Below the pieces are notes generated by a model. That model was not told where the DNA came from. It did no database searches and saw only the letters and a list, made by a program, of their open reading frames with translations. Source: JBAZGG01 sp041653015 (GTDB lineage: Bacteria > Bacillota_I > Bacilli_A > RFN20 > CAG-826). From it: a stretch of DNA of 64,000 nucleotides. Position 1 is the first letter of the stretch, and each line of letters begins with the position of its first letter. This document shows, piece after piece, positions 18,116-27,477 of this stretch. The stretch spans positions 44,924 through 108,923 of the forward strand of contig JBAZGG010000002.1 of NCBI GenBank assembly GCA_041653015.1. The letters are read 5' to 3'. The translations under genes were made by a program, and so were the position numbers.

Positions 18116-19210
18116 ATGCGAAACAACAAAATTAAAAAAATCATAGCGATCGCCTTGGCTGGAGTCATTTTGGGTGCTTGTTCAACAACTCCTCCCGAGC
18201 CAACGGTGGACGAACTTAAAGGCGTGATGATTTCTGCGGCGGAAAAAATGTCCAAATATTCAGCGATCGCCTATGAAGCCCCTATCTTTGAATTCAGTCT
18301 GTTGAGCGATACCGGGGATTCCATATCACTAACAGAGAGAAAAGATAGCATTCCGTTTTCAAGAAAAGCGATTAACATCGATTCTATATATGATTCAGAT
18401 ATCATATCGTGTGGGAGCGTAAATGGGACATTGATTTTTAAATGTCCGAGTTTTGATACCCCTATTTCGATTCCTGGTTCATATAGCGCCGACTACTATC
18501 GCGAAGAAAATATTCTCTATCTCACCTTGGATGAGAAGACTGTCAATCTGATTGAGGATTTAGGCATTTTTGAAGAAGGAACGAACTGTTCAAAAATAAA
18601 ATTTGACGATGAAGATTTTGCTTTGGTTGAAGAGATTATTGCTGCTGCTATCAGCGAATTCACCGGAATCGAAATAGATGAGAATATTTTTACTTTTAAT
18701 ACGCTAGTTTTTTTACTTCATCAAATCGATAATCAAGACATCGTTGATTTTATCAATTCCATGCCAGACCCCACTGGAACATTTAACAAAGAGAACAACA
18801 CTTATTCTATTCACTACGATATCGATAAGAAAACATTAGTTACAATGCTCGTGAATGACGAACTAGAAAAAGAAGGTCTGACGAAAGATACAGCGACGCA
18901 GGAACACATCGATGAACTAACAGAAAAATATGAAGACGAATTACAATATGCTGACATCAATCTTTGCAGAGTTGATTTTTTAATAGAGAATAGCGAGATT
19001 GAAAGCGTCGAATTCAATGTGGAATTGTCTATCGATAGCGAGAGCTTTAAAGGAACATCCACTTCGATTGCCCACATCGATTATTTAGCCTTCGATGACG
19101 ATGTGAAAATAGACGTGGAAATCAATAAAAATGACTATGTCGCATTTAAAGATTTATTGCTCCATGTCGTGATCGAATATAAGCGCAAAACTAATTCGCG
19201 ACAATATTGA
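18116..19210 (+). CDS. Putative lipoprotein of unknown function
   Basis: A 364-residue exported protein. It has a basic start, a hydrophobic stretch and the lipobox LGAC with Cys at residue 22, so it should be lipid-anchored outside the membrane. The mature part is acidic and repeats Asp/Glu-rich strands; I recognise no family. The gene converges on leuS and overlaps its end by 20 bases. Its promoter implies a leaderless transcript. Confidence 0.75.
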   Translation: MRNNKIKKIIAIALAGVILGACSTTPPEPTVDELKGVMISAAEKMSKYSAIAYEAPIFEFSLLSDTGDSISLTERKDSIPFSRKAINIDSIYDSDIISCGSVNGTLIFKCPSFDTPISIPGSYSADYYREENILYLTLDEKTVNLIEDLGIFEEGTNCSKIKFDDEDFALVEEIIAAAISEFTGIEIDENIFTFNTLVFLLHQIDNQDIVDFINSMPDPTGTFNKENNTYSIHYDIDKKTLVTMLVNDELEKEGLTKDTATQEHIDELTEKYEDELQYADINLCRVDFLIENSEIESVEFNVELSIDSESFKGTSTSIAHIDYLAFDDDVKIDVEINKNDYVAFKDLLLHVVIEYKRKTNSRQY

Positions 19211-21593
19211 TAATCCTATTCTTAACAACGATGACTTTGCGAATAGTTTTACCTTCAATATGACGTTTTACACTTTCTAAAGAAAGTGCTTCTTGTTTTA
19301 TATATTCATCTTCGCTGTCGATTGGGCACGTGATTTGCGCGCGAACTTTTCCATTGACCGTCACTGCAATTGTGACATTTTGCAAGACTAGTTTTGTCTC
19401 ATCATAGCGTGGCCACTTTTCATAGGCGATGGTGCGCTTCGCACCGAGCGATGACCAAATCTCTTCACCGATGAAAGGACAGATGCATGAGAATACTTTG
19501 CAAAAATCTTTCATGTAATTCACATATATACTCTTAGCTTTGTACACTTCATTGATAAAAATCATCATTTGCGAAATGGCGGTATTGAAGCGCAGATTTT
19601 CAAAATCATCATTAATCTTTTTAATTGAAAAATTAAAAATATAGTCGAGTTCGCCAGAATTATTCTCGGAAAACTTAGCCTTCATCTCATCGCTCATGTA
19701 TACGCGATAAACGCGATCGATGAATCTTCTTGCGCCATCGAGTCCAGCATCAGACCATGGAAGAGATGCTTCAAGAGGTCCCATGAACATCTCATATAAG
19801 CGAAGGGCATCAGCGCCATATTTTTCTATCACAACATCAGGATTTATAACATTTCCACGCGATTTTGACATCTTTTCGCCATTGTCGCCGAGTATCATGC
19901 CTTGATGAAATAATTTTTTGAAAGGCTCTTCAGATGAAGTGATGCCAATATCGTGAAGAAATTTATACCAAAAGCGCGCATAGAGCAAATGTAGAACAGC
20001 GTGTTCGCTACCACCGATATACAAATCGACGGGAAGCCAGTGATCTATCAATTTTTTGTCCGCAATGGCATGATCATTTTTCGGATCTAAATAACGGATG
20101 AAATACCAGCATGAACCAGCCCATTGAGGCATCGTATTCGTTTCGCGTCTGCCACGTTTTCCATCCACGACGACATTGACCCAATCAACCGCTTTAGCTA
20201 ACGGTGATTGTCCATCGCCTGATGGAGCGTAATTGTCAAGATTTGGCAATATCAATGGAAGCTCAGAGTCTTTTAAAACATGATAGGTATTATCTTCCAA
20301 TTCGACAATAGGTATCGGCTCGCCCCAGTATCTTTGACGAGAAAAAAGCCAATCGCGAAGCTTGTAATTCGTTTTCATTTCACCAAAACCGAGCTCGGTG
20401 AGTTTTTTAATCATGATCTCTTTCGCATCATCTATATTGAGACCATCAAGAAAATCGCTGTTGATATGCTTTGCGTCATCTTCCATTGCACGCTTTGAAA
20501 TATCTCCTTCGAGCACTTGAATCATCGGCAGATGGTACTTCTTTGCGAATTCATAGTCCCTTTGATCATGAGCGGGGACAGCCATAACAGCGCCGCTGCC
20601 GTATGAATTCAACACGTAATCAGCAACATATATCGGAACTTGTTTTCCGTTGATTGGGTTGATGGCAAATGCGCCTAAAAAGACCCCAGTTTTATCTTTG
20701 TTTAACTCGGTTCTCTCCATGTCGGACTTCGCCACCACTTTTTTGACATAGTCAACTACCTCCTGCTTTTTAGCCTCATCAACAATCTCCATCACCAATT
20801 CGTTTTCAGGAGCGAGGCAACAGTAAGTGCAGCCATACAGAGTATCGACACGCGTTGTAAAAACTTTAAAGGCCTTCTCAAAATTAAGAATTTTAAATGT
20901 GACAAGAGCTCCAATTGATTTCCCGATCCAATTGCGCTGCATCTCAATGGTTGATTTAGGCCAATCGAGACCGTCGAGGTCATCGAGCAAGCGATCTGCA
21001 TAAGCGGTAATTTTTAAGACCCATTGTCTCATCGGAATTCTCACGACTGGAAAACCGCCTCTTTCCGATTTGCCATCTATCACTTCTTCATTTGCCAAAA
21101 CAGTGCCGAGTTCAGGGCAATAGTTGACGGGAAGATTGCTTACATAAGCTAAATCATGCTCATATAGTTTGGTAAAAATCCATTGCGTCCATCTGTAGTA
21201 TGATGGATCGGTCGTAGATATCTCTTTGCTCCAGTCATACGAAAAGCCTAAAGCCTTTATTTGATGGCGAAAATTATCGATGTTTTTACGAGTGAATTCA
21301 TCAGGGTGCTTGTTGCTTTTTAAAGCATATTGCTCAGCGGGTAAGCCAAAAGCGTCCCAACCCATGGGATGAAGAACGTTAAAGCCTTGCATTCGTTTCA
21401 TACGCGCGACGATATCCGTGGCGGTATATCCTTCAGGATGCCCGACATGAAGCCCTTGAGCGCTCGGATATGGAAACATATCCAAGGCATAAAATTTCGG
21501 CTTAGAAAAATCATATACATCGCAATAGAAAGTTTTGTTATCATCCCAATATTTCGCCCATTTATGTTCTATTTTTTTATGATTGTATTCCAT
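19191..21593 (-). CDS. leuS: Leucyl-tRNA synthetase
   Basis: LeuRS (800 residues) charges tRNA-Leu. Class I motifs are HVGH in LHVGHPEG and KMSKS in GEKMSKSRGN. The CP1 editing domain is inserted between them, with its threonine-rich segment FTTRVDTLYG. AGGAAG precedes the ATG, and the gene begins four bases after glgA. It is therefore the last gene of the glycogen operon, an unusual place for a synthetase with no T-box in view. Confidence 0.96.
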   Translation of the reverse strand: MEYNHKKIEHKWAKYWDDNKTFYCDVYDFSKPKFYALDMFPYPSAQGLHVGHPEGYTATDIVARMKRMQGFNVLHPMGWDAFGLPAEQYALKSNKHPDEFTRKNIDNFRHQIKALGFSYDWSKEISTTDPSYYRWTQWIFTKLYEHDLAYVSNLPVNYCPELGTVLANEEVIDGKSERGGFPVVRIPMRQWVLKITAYADRLLDDLDGLDWPKSTIEMQRNWIGKSIGALVTFKILNFEKAFKVFTTRVDTLYGCTYCCLAPENELVMEIVDEAKKQEVVDYVKKVVAKSDMERTELNKDKTGVFLGAFAINPINGKQVPIYVADYVLNSYGSGAVMAVPAHDQRDYEFAKKYHLPMIQVLEGDISKRAMEDDAKHINSDFLDGLNIDDAKEIMIKKLTELGFGEMKTNYKLRDWLFSRQRYWGEPIPIVELEDNTYHVLKDSELPLILPNLDNYAPSGDGQSPLAKAVDWVNVVVDGKRGRRETNTMPQWAGSCWYFIRYLDPKNDHAIADKKLIDHWLPVDLYIGGSEHAVLHLLYARFWYKFLHDIGITSSEEPFKKLFHQGMILGDNGEKMSKSRGNVINPDVVIEKYGADALRLYEMFMGPLEASLPWSDAGLDGARRFIDRVYRVYMSDEMKAKFSENNSGELDYIFNFSIKKINDDFENLRFNTAISQMMIFINEVYKAKSIYVNYMKDFCKVFSCICPFIGEEIWSSLGAKRTIAYEKWPRYDETKLVLQNVTIAVTVNGKVRAQITCPIDSEDEYIKQEALSLESVKRHIEGKTIRKVIVVKNRIINIVAN

Positions 21594-21597
21594 ATTG

Positions 21598-23034
21598 TTA
21601 TCTTCCTAGAAGTTTATGATAGAGTTTCAAGTAGTCATTTGCCGAATTGTGCCAACCATTATCTGTCTTCATCGCATTAATGCGAAGCTTTTTTAATAGC
21701 GCTCTATCATTATAAGATTTTAAAGCTTCAAAACAAGCATAATCAATGCCTGAGTAATCATAATTGTTGAACGAAAATCCATTTGCGACAGCGGAATTGC
21801 TTTCATCGTAAGAAATGACAGTATCTCTCAAACCACCTGTATTTCGAACGATGGGTAATGTGCCATATCTCTCGGCGATCATCTGGCCGATTCCACATGG
21901 TTCAAATAACGAGGGCATTAAAAAGAAATCGCTGCCGGAATAAATTTTGTGAGCAAGTTGGTTTGAATATCCGATATATATACCCATTTTTTGAGGATAC
22001 ATCCGCCTTAGAGACTCCAGTTTTTGTTCGAGATCATATTCGCCGCTGCCCAATATCACAATCGAGTGACCTTTTGATAGTAGTAAATCAGCAATCGATA
22101 TCACAAGGTCGATTCCTTTTTGCCAAGTTAATCTCGACACCAGACCAAAGACCGGTTGATTATCATCGACAAGATTAAAATAATCAAGGAGATTCTTTTT
22201 ATTATCTCTCTTGCCCGACGTAACGTTTTTAACATCGTATTTTGCAAAGATTAAATCATCGCTCTTCGGATCGAATTCAACCATATCTATGCCATTTAAA
22301 ACGCCGACAAAATTATCAGCTCTTTCTTTTAGAACATCTTCTAAACCCTGTCCGTATTCGGCGGTTAGAAGCTCCTCTCGATGAGTAGGCGATACAGTCG
22401 TTATTTTATCAGCGTATACGATACCAGATTTAAGTGTCGAAAACATGTTTTTAAGCCGCAAATTCCCATTGTCATAAAGAGAATCTGACAAACCATAGAA
22501 ATCATTGACAAAAAAGCGATCTAGCATTCCTTGAAATGCTTCGTTATGAATGGTGATAACAAACTTCGTGTTCACAAACATCGATTCATTTCGATTTTGT
22601 TCTTTTATGAGCGCGGGAAGCATGCCGCATTGCCAGTCATGAACATGAATTACATCATAAGAGAGTTTCCGCACTTGCATGATTTTTCGCACCATCAGAT
22701 TAAAAAAAGCAAAGCGCTCACCATCGTCCATGTATCCATACGTATTCGACCGCGAAAAATAATAATCATTATCTACCAGATAATACGTGATTCCATCCGC
22801 ATAGGTGATGAAGATATCAGCGCCCTGCTTTCTCCAGCTCATATTCACTTCGCATGAGCATATCTTTTTGACCTTTGGATTACATTTTTCTTTAATCGAA
22901 CGGTAAAAAGGAAGAAATATTGCGACCTCTTCGCCCATGATTGCCAATTCTTTCGACAATGAATAGACGACATCGGCAAGACCACCGCTTTTGACAAATG
23001 GATTAGCTTCGCTTGCAACCATCGCAATTCTCAT
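21598..23034 (-). CDS. glgA: Glycogen synthase (ADP-glucose)
   Basis: A GT5-family glucosyltransferase of 478 residues that extends alpha-1,4-glucan from ADP-glucose. The KSGGLADVV motif (residues 15-23) and the late SLFEPCGIGQM motif identify it. It lies two bases after glgD in the glgC-glgD-glgA-leuS operon. No branching enzyme or phosphorylase gene is in this window. Confidence 0.95.
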   Translation of the reverse strand: MRIAMVASEANPFVKSGGLADVVYSLSKELAIMGEEVAIFLPFYRSIKEKCNPKVKKICSCEVNMSWRKQGADIFITYADGITYYLVDNDYYFSRSNTYGYMDDGERFAFFNLMVRKIMQVRKLSYDVIHVHDWQCGMLPALIKEQNRNESMFVNTKFVITIHNEAFQGMLDRFFVNDFYGLSDSLYDNGNLRLKNMFSTLKSGIVYADKITTVSPTHREELLTAEYGQGLEDVLKERADNFVGVLNGIDMVEFDPKSDDLIFAKYDVKNVTSGKRDNKKNLLDYFNLVDDNQPVFGLVSRLTWQKGIDLVISIADLLLSKGHSIVILGSGEYDLEQKLESLRRMYPQKMGIYIGYSNQLAHKIYSGSDFFLMPSLFEPCGIGQMIAERYGTLPIVRNTGGLRDTVISYDESNSAVANGFSFNNYDYSGIDYACFEALKSYNDRALLKKLRINAMKTDNGWHNSANDYLKLYHKLLGR

Positions 23035-23036
23035 AT

Positions 23037-24161
23037 CTAAATAACCGCTCCTTGAGGAATATAAAGCGGCTGGCTCTTCGTTCCTTTCAATTTGGTGTTG
23101 TCATGAATTGTACAATACTTATCTATAAGGACATTCTCTAACTCAACACCATCGCCGATGACTGATTTTGAAAGAATTATCGAATCTTTGATATATGCAT
23201 TCTTATGAACCTTAACATTGCGAGAGACAATAGAGCCTTCGACTCGACCCTCCACAATCGCTCCATTTGCGACAAAAGAGTTTTTAACCTTAGCAAATTC
23301 ACCATATATGCTCGGAGGAGTGTCGTGCGTTAGTGTATAAATCGGCCAGTCATTCAAGAAAAGCTGATTAGCGATAGAGGCGTTCAAAAGTTCGAGAGAG
23401 TATTTCATGAAATGCTCCAGCGAATCAAAGCAGCGAGCATAACCGATATATTCATAGGCATGGACTGGAATGATTTTATTAGCGACTTCAGCAATGATTT
23501 CCTTAAGCCCAAACAGCGCATTAGTCTTCTCCGCTTTTTTAATCAGATTATACATGGTGCTTCGATTGATGATGTATGATTCCATCGACACGTCGGCTTC
23601 TTTCACTGATCTATCATTTTTCTTTATGCCGATAACATATCTGTTCTTATCTAAAGATAAGATATTAGATGTCATAAAAGCTTCATCAGCATTTTTGAGA
23701 TGAGTGTAGACGACCGTTATCTGCTCGTTGCGCTCTATATGCTCTTTCAATATCGGTGCGAAATCGATAGTTGAAACGATGTGAACTGGATGTATGACGA
23801 TATAATCGGGATTAGATCTATTGAGAACCCATTCATTAAAAACAATATTTGAAATATCGTGGTTGTATGGCGGATTAAGAATTCCATGCTCGTTAAACAT
23901 GATTGTCTCACGACCAATTTTCGTATTTTCAATCCACGCTGTCATGGAGCCTAGATGGCGCAAAATAGAACGCGGATGATCCTTGATGAGAATTCCCACA
24001 TCGTCAATTCCAGAGTTGCATAAGTTCGACAGAGCAAAATCAATAAAAGCATATCTCCCCAAAAAAGAAGTTGAAGCCATTGTGCGATTTGCCGTCAACG
24101 GACCGAGATCAGTTCCGCTATGCAGATTACATAACCCTAAAACAGTATGAGCCATACTCAT
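23037..24161 (-). CDS. glgD: Glucose-1-phosphate adenylyltransferase subunit GlgD
   Basis: A 374-residue paralogue of GlgC, the regulatory or non-catalytic subunit of ADP-glucose pyrophosphorylase in Firmicutes. The N-terminal nucleotide-binding loop GGxGTRL of GlgC is replaced by LHSGTDLGPLT, which argues against full catalysis, while the rest of the fold and the left-handed beta-helix C-terminus remain. It overlaps glgC by four bases. Confidence 0.9.
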   Translation of the reverse strand: MSMAHTVLGLCNLHSGTDLGPLTANRTMASTSFLGRYAFIDFALSNLCNSGIDDVGILIKDHPRSILRHLGSMTAWIENTKIGRETIMFNEHGILNPPYNHDISNIVFNEWVLNRSNPDYIVIHPVHIVSTIDFAPILKEHIERNEQITVVYTHLKNADEAFMTSNILSLDKNRYVIGIKKNDRSVKEADVSMESYIINRSTMYNLIKKAEKTNALFGLKEIIAEVANKIIPVHAYEYIGYARCFDSLEHFMKYSLELLNASIANQLFLNDWPIYTLTHDTPPSIYGEFAKVKNSFVANGAIVEGRVEGSIVSRNVKVHKNAYIKDSIILSKSVIGDGVELENVLIDKYCTIHDNTKLKGTKSQPLYIPQGAVI

Positions 24162-25285
24162 CTTCTCCTTTGTGCAATAAGCGTTATCTCATCGCAATTT
24201 TTATTGATTATTTCATTTTCGTTGACGATTGCTTCTGGTGCTATCACAGCATTATATACTTCAGCATTTTTGCGAATGATAGAGCCGGGCATGACGACGC
24301 AATTGACAACTTTTGCTCCTTTTTCAATTGTGACTTCGTTAGATATCACTGAATGATTGACGCTGCCATGAATAGTAGCGCCTTGATTGATAATGGAATC
24401 TTTGATCGAAGCATCATTGCCGATGTATTGAGGTCGAGAATTAGTATCTTCAGAATAAATCTTGTGATGATTTTGAATCGTATAGAGATTGGTTTTTGGA
24501 TTGCTCAACAATAAATCCATATTCGCTTCATGTAGCGAAGAGATAGTTCCGACATCCTTCCAATATCCTTGAAATACATAAGCGACTAGTTTTTTACCTT
24601 TATCAAGATAGCCAGGAATAATATCTTTCCCAAAATCATGGCTTGATTCAGGGTTTTGCGCATCTTGTATCAGCGCTTTTCGCAACGCTTTGTATGTGAA
24701 AATATAGACTCCCATCGATGCTAGATCAGAAGAAGGATTTCTAGGCTTTTCTTGAAACTGAATAATATTCCCATCGGTGTCAGTGACTAAAATGCCAAAG
24801 CGCGATGCTTCTTTTAATGGCACTTGTATGACTGAAATTGTGCAGTCAGCCTCCGTCTCGATGTGATGTTTAAGCATGTCTTTATAATTTGTACAATAGA
24901 TATGATCGCCGGAAAGAATTAAAACATACTGTGGATCTTGCGAATCTAAAAAATCCATATTCTGATAGATAGCATCAGCTGTGCCGCGATACCACGAAAG
25001 ACCATTCTCAGTTTGGCGTGGCGCTAATGTCGTAGTTAAAGAACGAACTCCATTAAGACCCCACTTTTCACCATTGCCAATGTAGCTGTCGAGCATCACA
25101 GATTCATATTGAGTCAATACACCAACGGTGTTAATACCAGAATTTGCACAATTCGAGAGCGGAAAATCAATGATGCGATATTTCGCACCATAACTGACAG
25201 CGGGTTTGGCGATTTTTTTTGTTAAAGCTTCAAGGCGAGTTCCTTTGCCACCAGCCAAAATCATCGCAACAATCTCTTTCGACAT
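24158..25285 (-). CDS. glgC: Glucose-1-phosphate adenylyltransferase, catalytic subunit
   Basis: GlgC (375 residues) makes ADP-glucose, the committed step of glycogen synthesis. The loop ILAGGKGTRL is intact near the start, and YRGTADAIYQN and FGILVTD follow. The ATG at 25285 is used because GGAGG lies upstream; the open frame starts 13 codons earlier. It is the first gene of the operon, with a possible promoter of TACAAT -10 near 25311-25316 and a weak -35. Confidence 0.95.
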   Translation of the reverse strand: MSKEIVAMILAGGKGTRLEALTKKIAKPAVSYGAKYRIIDFPLSNCANSGINTVGVLTQYESVMLDSYIGNGEKWGLNGVRSLTTTLAPRQTENGLSWYRGTADAIYQNMDFLDSQDPQYVLILSGDHIYCTNYKDMLKHHIETEADCTISVIQVPLKEASRFGILVTDTDGNIIQFQEKPRNPSSDLASMGVYIFTYKALRKALIQDAQNPESSHDFGKDIIPGYLDKGKKLVAYVFQGYWKDVGTISSLHEANMDLLLSNPKTNLYTIQNHHKIYSEDTNSRPQYIGNDASIKDSIINQGATIHGSVNHSVISNEVTIEKGAKVVNCVVMPGSIIRKNAEVYNAVIAPEAIVNENEIINKNCDEITLIAQRRR

Positions 25286-25359
25286 GATCTGTGCCTCCGT
25301 TAATTCTTTTTTATTGTAGCACAATAAGTAGTTGCCTTTAACTAAAATCTATGATTGTG

Positions 25360-25365
25360 TATAAT
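25360..25365 (+). promoter_or_regulatory. -10 box placed for a leaderless start
   Basis: TATAAT is followed by six bases and the ATG at 25372. No Shine-Dalgarno lies between. The -35 region (TTTAAC at 25337-25342) is weak. Confidence 0.6.
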
Positions 25366-25371
25366 AGCGAT

Positions 25372-25836
25372 ATGGAAAAGAAAAAACTATTTCTTTCACC
25401 AAAGAGAATGATGATCACTTTTGGCGCTCTTTGCCTGCTGATGGAAATACTTATTTTAGGCAGTGGTTTTTTATTGAGTTGGGAATATATGGTGACAAAT
25501 TATATAGTGACCATCATCATCGCAAGTTCAATAATTATCCTGTGCGCTTTTCTATGCTTTATCGGGCTTAAAACATCATATTATATCGTCGATAAAAAGG
25601 GAATATATTATCATAAATCAGGTGGCGATTTGTATTACGAGTTCAAATCGATATTATACATCGATGAAATATATACAAAAAAGCATCATGTCATGCATTG
25701 TTATACCGATTTGGGAAAAGAACTATTTATCGTCTTTGACACGAATGGTTTGATCTATGAGTACGCCCTAGAATATTGTGACAGGCTTCTTAATAAAGAA
25801 GAGTTCATGAGACGATCCCCAAACATTAAGTTATAA
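25372..25836 (+). CDS. Small membrane protein of unknown function
   Basis: A 154-residue protein with two hydrophobic helices (about residues 14-37 and 43-66) and a cytosolic C-terminal part rich in beta-type segments. This resembles small membrane proteins with a PH-like tail, but I recognise no specific family. The ATG at 25372 fits the leaderless promoter; an in-frame ATG-type start at 25351 lies upstream of the -10. It is divergent from glgC and followed by rpmB. Confidence 0.65.
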   Translation: MEKKKLFLSPKRMMITFGALCLLMEILILGSGFLLSWEYMVTNYIVTIIIASSIIILCAFLCFIGLKTSYYIVDKKGIYYHKSGGDLYYEFKSILYIDEIYTKKHHVMHCYTDLGKELFIVFDTNGLIYEYALEYCDRLLNKEEFMRRSPNIKL

Positions 25837-25841
25837 TTTTG

Positions 25842-25870
25842 TTGAAGATAATTTTAACTTATGTTAATCT
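25842..25870 (+). promoter_or_regulatory. Promoter of rpmB
   Basis: TTGAAG at 25842-25847 and TAATCT at 25865-25870 are 17 bases apart. A leader of about 30 bases with a Shine-Dalgarno follows. Confidence 0.6.
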
Positions 25871-25905
25871 AATCAAGCGTTTATAAAAGAAATGAGGTTG
25901 AGTTT

Positions 25906-26091
25906 ATGTCAAGAGTATGCCAAATAAGTGGAAAGGGCCCAATGAGCGGAAACAAGCGTTCACACAGCTTAATCGCCACACGCCGAAGATGGAATGTTAA
26001 TCTCCAGAAATACAAAATTGAAGTCGATGGCAAGATGGTGACAGTAAGAATGTCCGCTAGAGCTCATAAATCGCTCAACAAATCGAGATAA
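25906..26091 (+). CDS. rpmB: 50S ribosomal protein L28
   Basis: A 61-residue basic protein beginning MSRVCQISGKGPMSGN, diagnostic of bL28. In Bacillus rpmB lies just beyond the rpe end of the gmk-rpe block and on the opposite strand, as here. It has its own promoter and terminator. Confidence 0.96.
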   Translation: MSRVCQISGKGPMSGNKRSHSLIATRRRWNVNLQKYKIEVDGKMVTVRMSARAHKSLNKSR

Positions 26092-26105
26092 ATTAAATTG
26101 AAATA

Positions 26106-26134
26106 GAAAAGGCCGAAATCGGCTTTTTCTTTTT
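26106..26134 (+). terminator. Terminator of rpmB
   Basis: AAAAG-G-CCG pairs with CGG-CTTTT around the loop AAAT, with one bulged G, followed by more T. It ends at the stop of the convergent membrane protein gene. Confidence 0.85.
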
Positions 26135-26819
26135 ATCGCATATATACGATTAAATAAGTTATAAGAGCTAGAAACGCAATGATAAATTGGATGATAACAA
26201 TAGACCATTCGCTGACAGCGAGCGCAAATATTTTAGGCCGTGCATAAGTTAATTCGCCACTATCAGAAGGATGCTTTTCTAGTTCAGTCCACGTCTTTAA
26301 TTTTGGATTAAAAATAATTAAAAATTCAGCGAGTGAAAGTATGAAGCACAGAATCGCGATTATCAATACTGGAGATTGCATCGTTATGCTGTAGATATTG
26401 ATTAAAGAAAGACCGAGGGCGGTGCTTCCCAACAACGAAAAAGAAAAGAACAAAGTAGCGAGAGCGGAATGAACCTTGATGAAAAAGGCTGGAATTAAAA
26501 TTAAGGAGAGATAGAACAATTGGGTAACGGCGTATATACCTGCAATCATGATGAAATATATCATCGTAGAAAAAACGCCATCAGCTAAAGAAATATATGG
26601 AATAAATGCGGTAATTGAAATTCCAATATATATGACACTCGAAATCAAATATATGAGATTTTTATTTTTTCCGAATGGAGAATAGAGTTCGTATGGAAAT
26701 TCTTTAAAAAAAGAAAAATTTCTTTTAAACATTTTTTTGAATATTAACTCACCAGCGAAAATTGAGATGATGAAAAAGAAGATTAAACCGATTAATAGAC
26801 ATATGGTGACTTGGGTCAT
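26133..26819 (-). CDS. Multi-pass membrane protein of unknown function
   Basis: A 228-residue, very hydrophobic protein with about six membrane helices and a short charged loop FKRNFSFFKEFPYELYSPFGKNK after the first. The ATG at 26819 overlaps nothing but lies one base from the rpe stop, so it is translationally coupled. The longer open frame upstream runs inside rpe and is discarded. In Bacillus thiN follows rpe, but this protein shows no kinase features. Confidence 0.65.
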   Translation of the reverse strand: MTQVTICLLIGLIFFFIISIFAGELIFKKMFKRNFSFFKEFPYELYSPFGKNKNLIYLISSVIYIGISITAFIPYISLADGVFSTMIYFIMIAGIYAVTQLFYLSLILIPAFFIKVHSALATLFFSFSLLGSTALGLSLINIYSITMQSPVLIIAILCFILSLAEFLIIFNPKLKTWTELEKHPSDSGELTYARPKIFALAVSEWSIVIIQFIIAFLALITYLIVYMR

Positions 26820-26820
26820 A

Positions 26821-27477
26821 TTATCGCAAGGATTCAATCCTTTCTTTAATATCATTATGACCAAATAAATACGTGCCGGCAACGAGAATGTCCGCTCCTG
26901 CTTTTTTAACCAATAGGCCTGTCTCGCTATTGATTCCACCATCAACTTCAATTAAAACATCGAGGTGCCTTTTATCTATTTCTTGTCGCAGATATTTAAT
27001 TTTTTCAAGAGAATTAGACATGAATTTCTGACCGCCTAATCCCGGTTCAACAGACATGATGAGAACCAGATCAATTATATCCAAAAATTTATCGAGAACT
27101 GAAACGTCAGTTGCTGGCTTAATCGATATCCCAACTTTTATTCCATAATATTTAATAGCAGAGATAGTCGCTAAAACATCGTTTTCGCTATTGAGAGCTT
27201 CATAGTGAAAAGTGACAATATCTGCACCATCGAGTGCAAAAAGTGGTCCCATCTCTAAAGGATTTTCAATCATGATATGAACATCGTTGATCAGACTATG
27301 TTCTTTAGCGATCGATTTGAAGTCAGCAAGAGAGAATGAAGTGTTGGAAACAAATTTGCCATCCATCACATCGTAGTGAAGGTATTCAACACCGAGAGAC
27401 TCGACCAAATGAATCTCTTTTAAAAGATTATTTTTGTCTGCCGCAAGCAAGCTTGGTGCGATAAAACATTTTTTCAT
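26821..27477 (-). CDS. rpe: Ribulose-phosphate 3-epimerase
   Basis: A 218-residue TIM-barrel enzyme interconverting ribulose 5-phosphate and xylulose 5-phosphate. Key segments are IAPSLLAADK at the start, HYDVMDGKFV, VHIMIENP, MSVEPGLGGQKF and EVDGGIN. The second ATG (27477) is chosen because AAGGAG lies eight bases before it. It overlaps rsgA by four bases in the gmk operon. Confidence 0.95.
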   Translation of the reverse strand: MKKCFIAPSLLAADKNNLLKEIHLVESLGVEYLHYDVMDGKFVSNTSFSLADFKSIAKEHSLINDVHIMIENPLEMGPLFALDGADIVTFHYEALNSENDVLATISAIKYYGIKVGISIKPATDVSVLDKFLDIIDLVLIMSVEPGLGGQKFMSNSLEKIKYLRQEIDKRHLDVLIEVDGGINSETGLLVKKAGADILVAGTYLFGHNDIKERIESLR

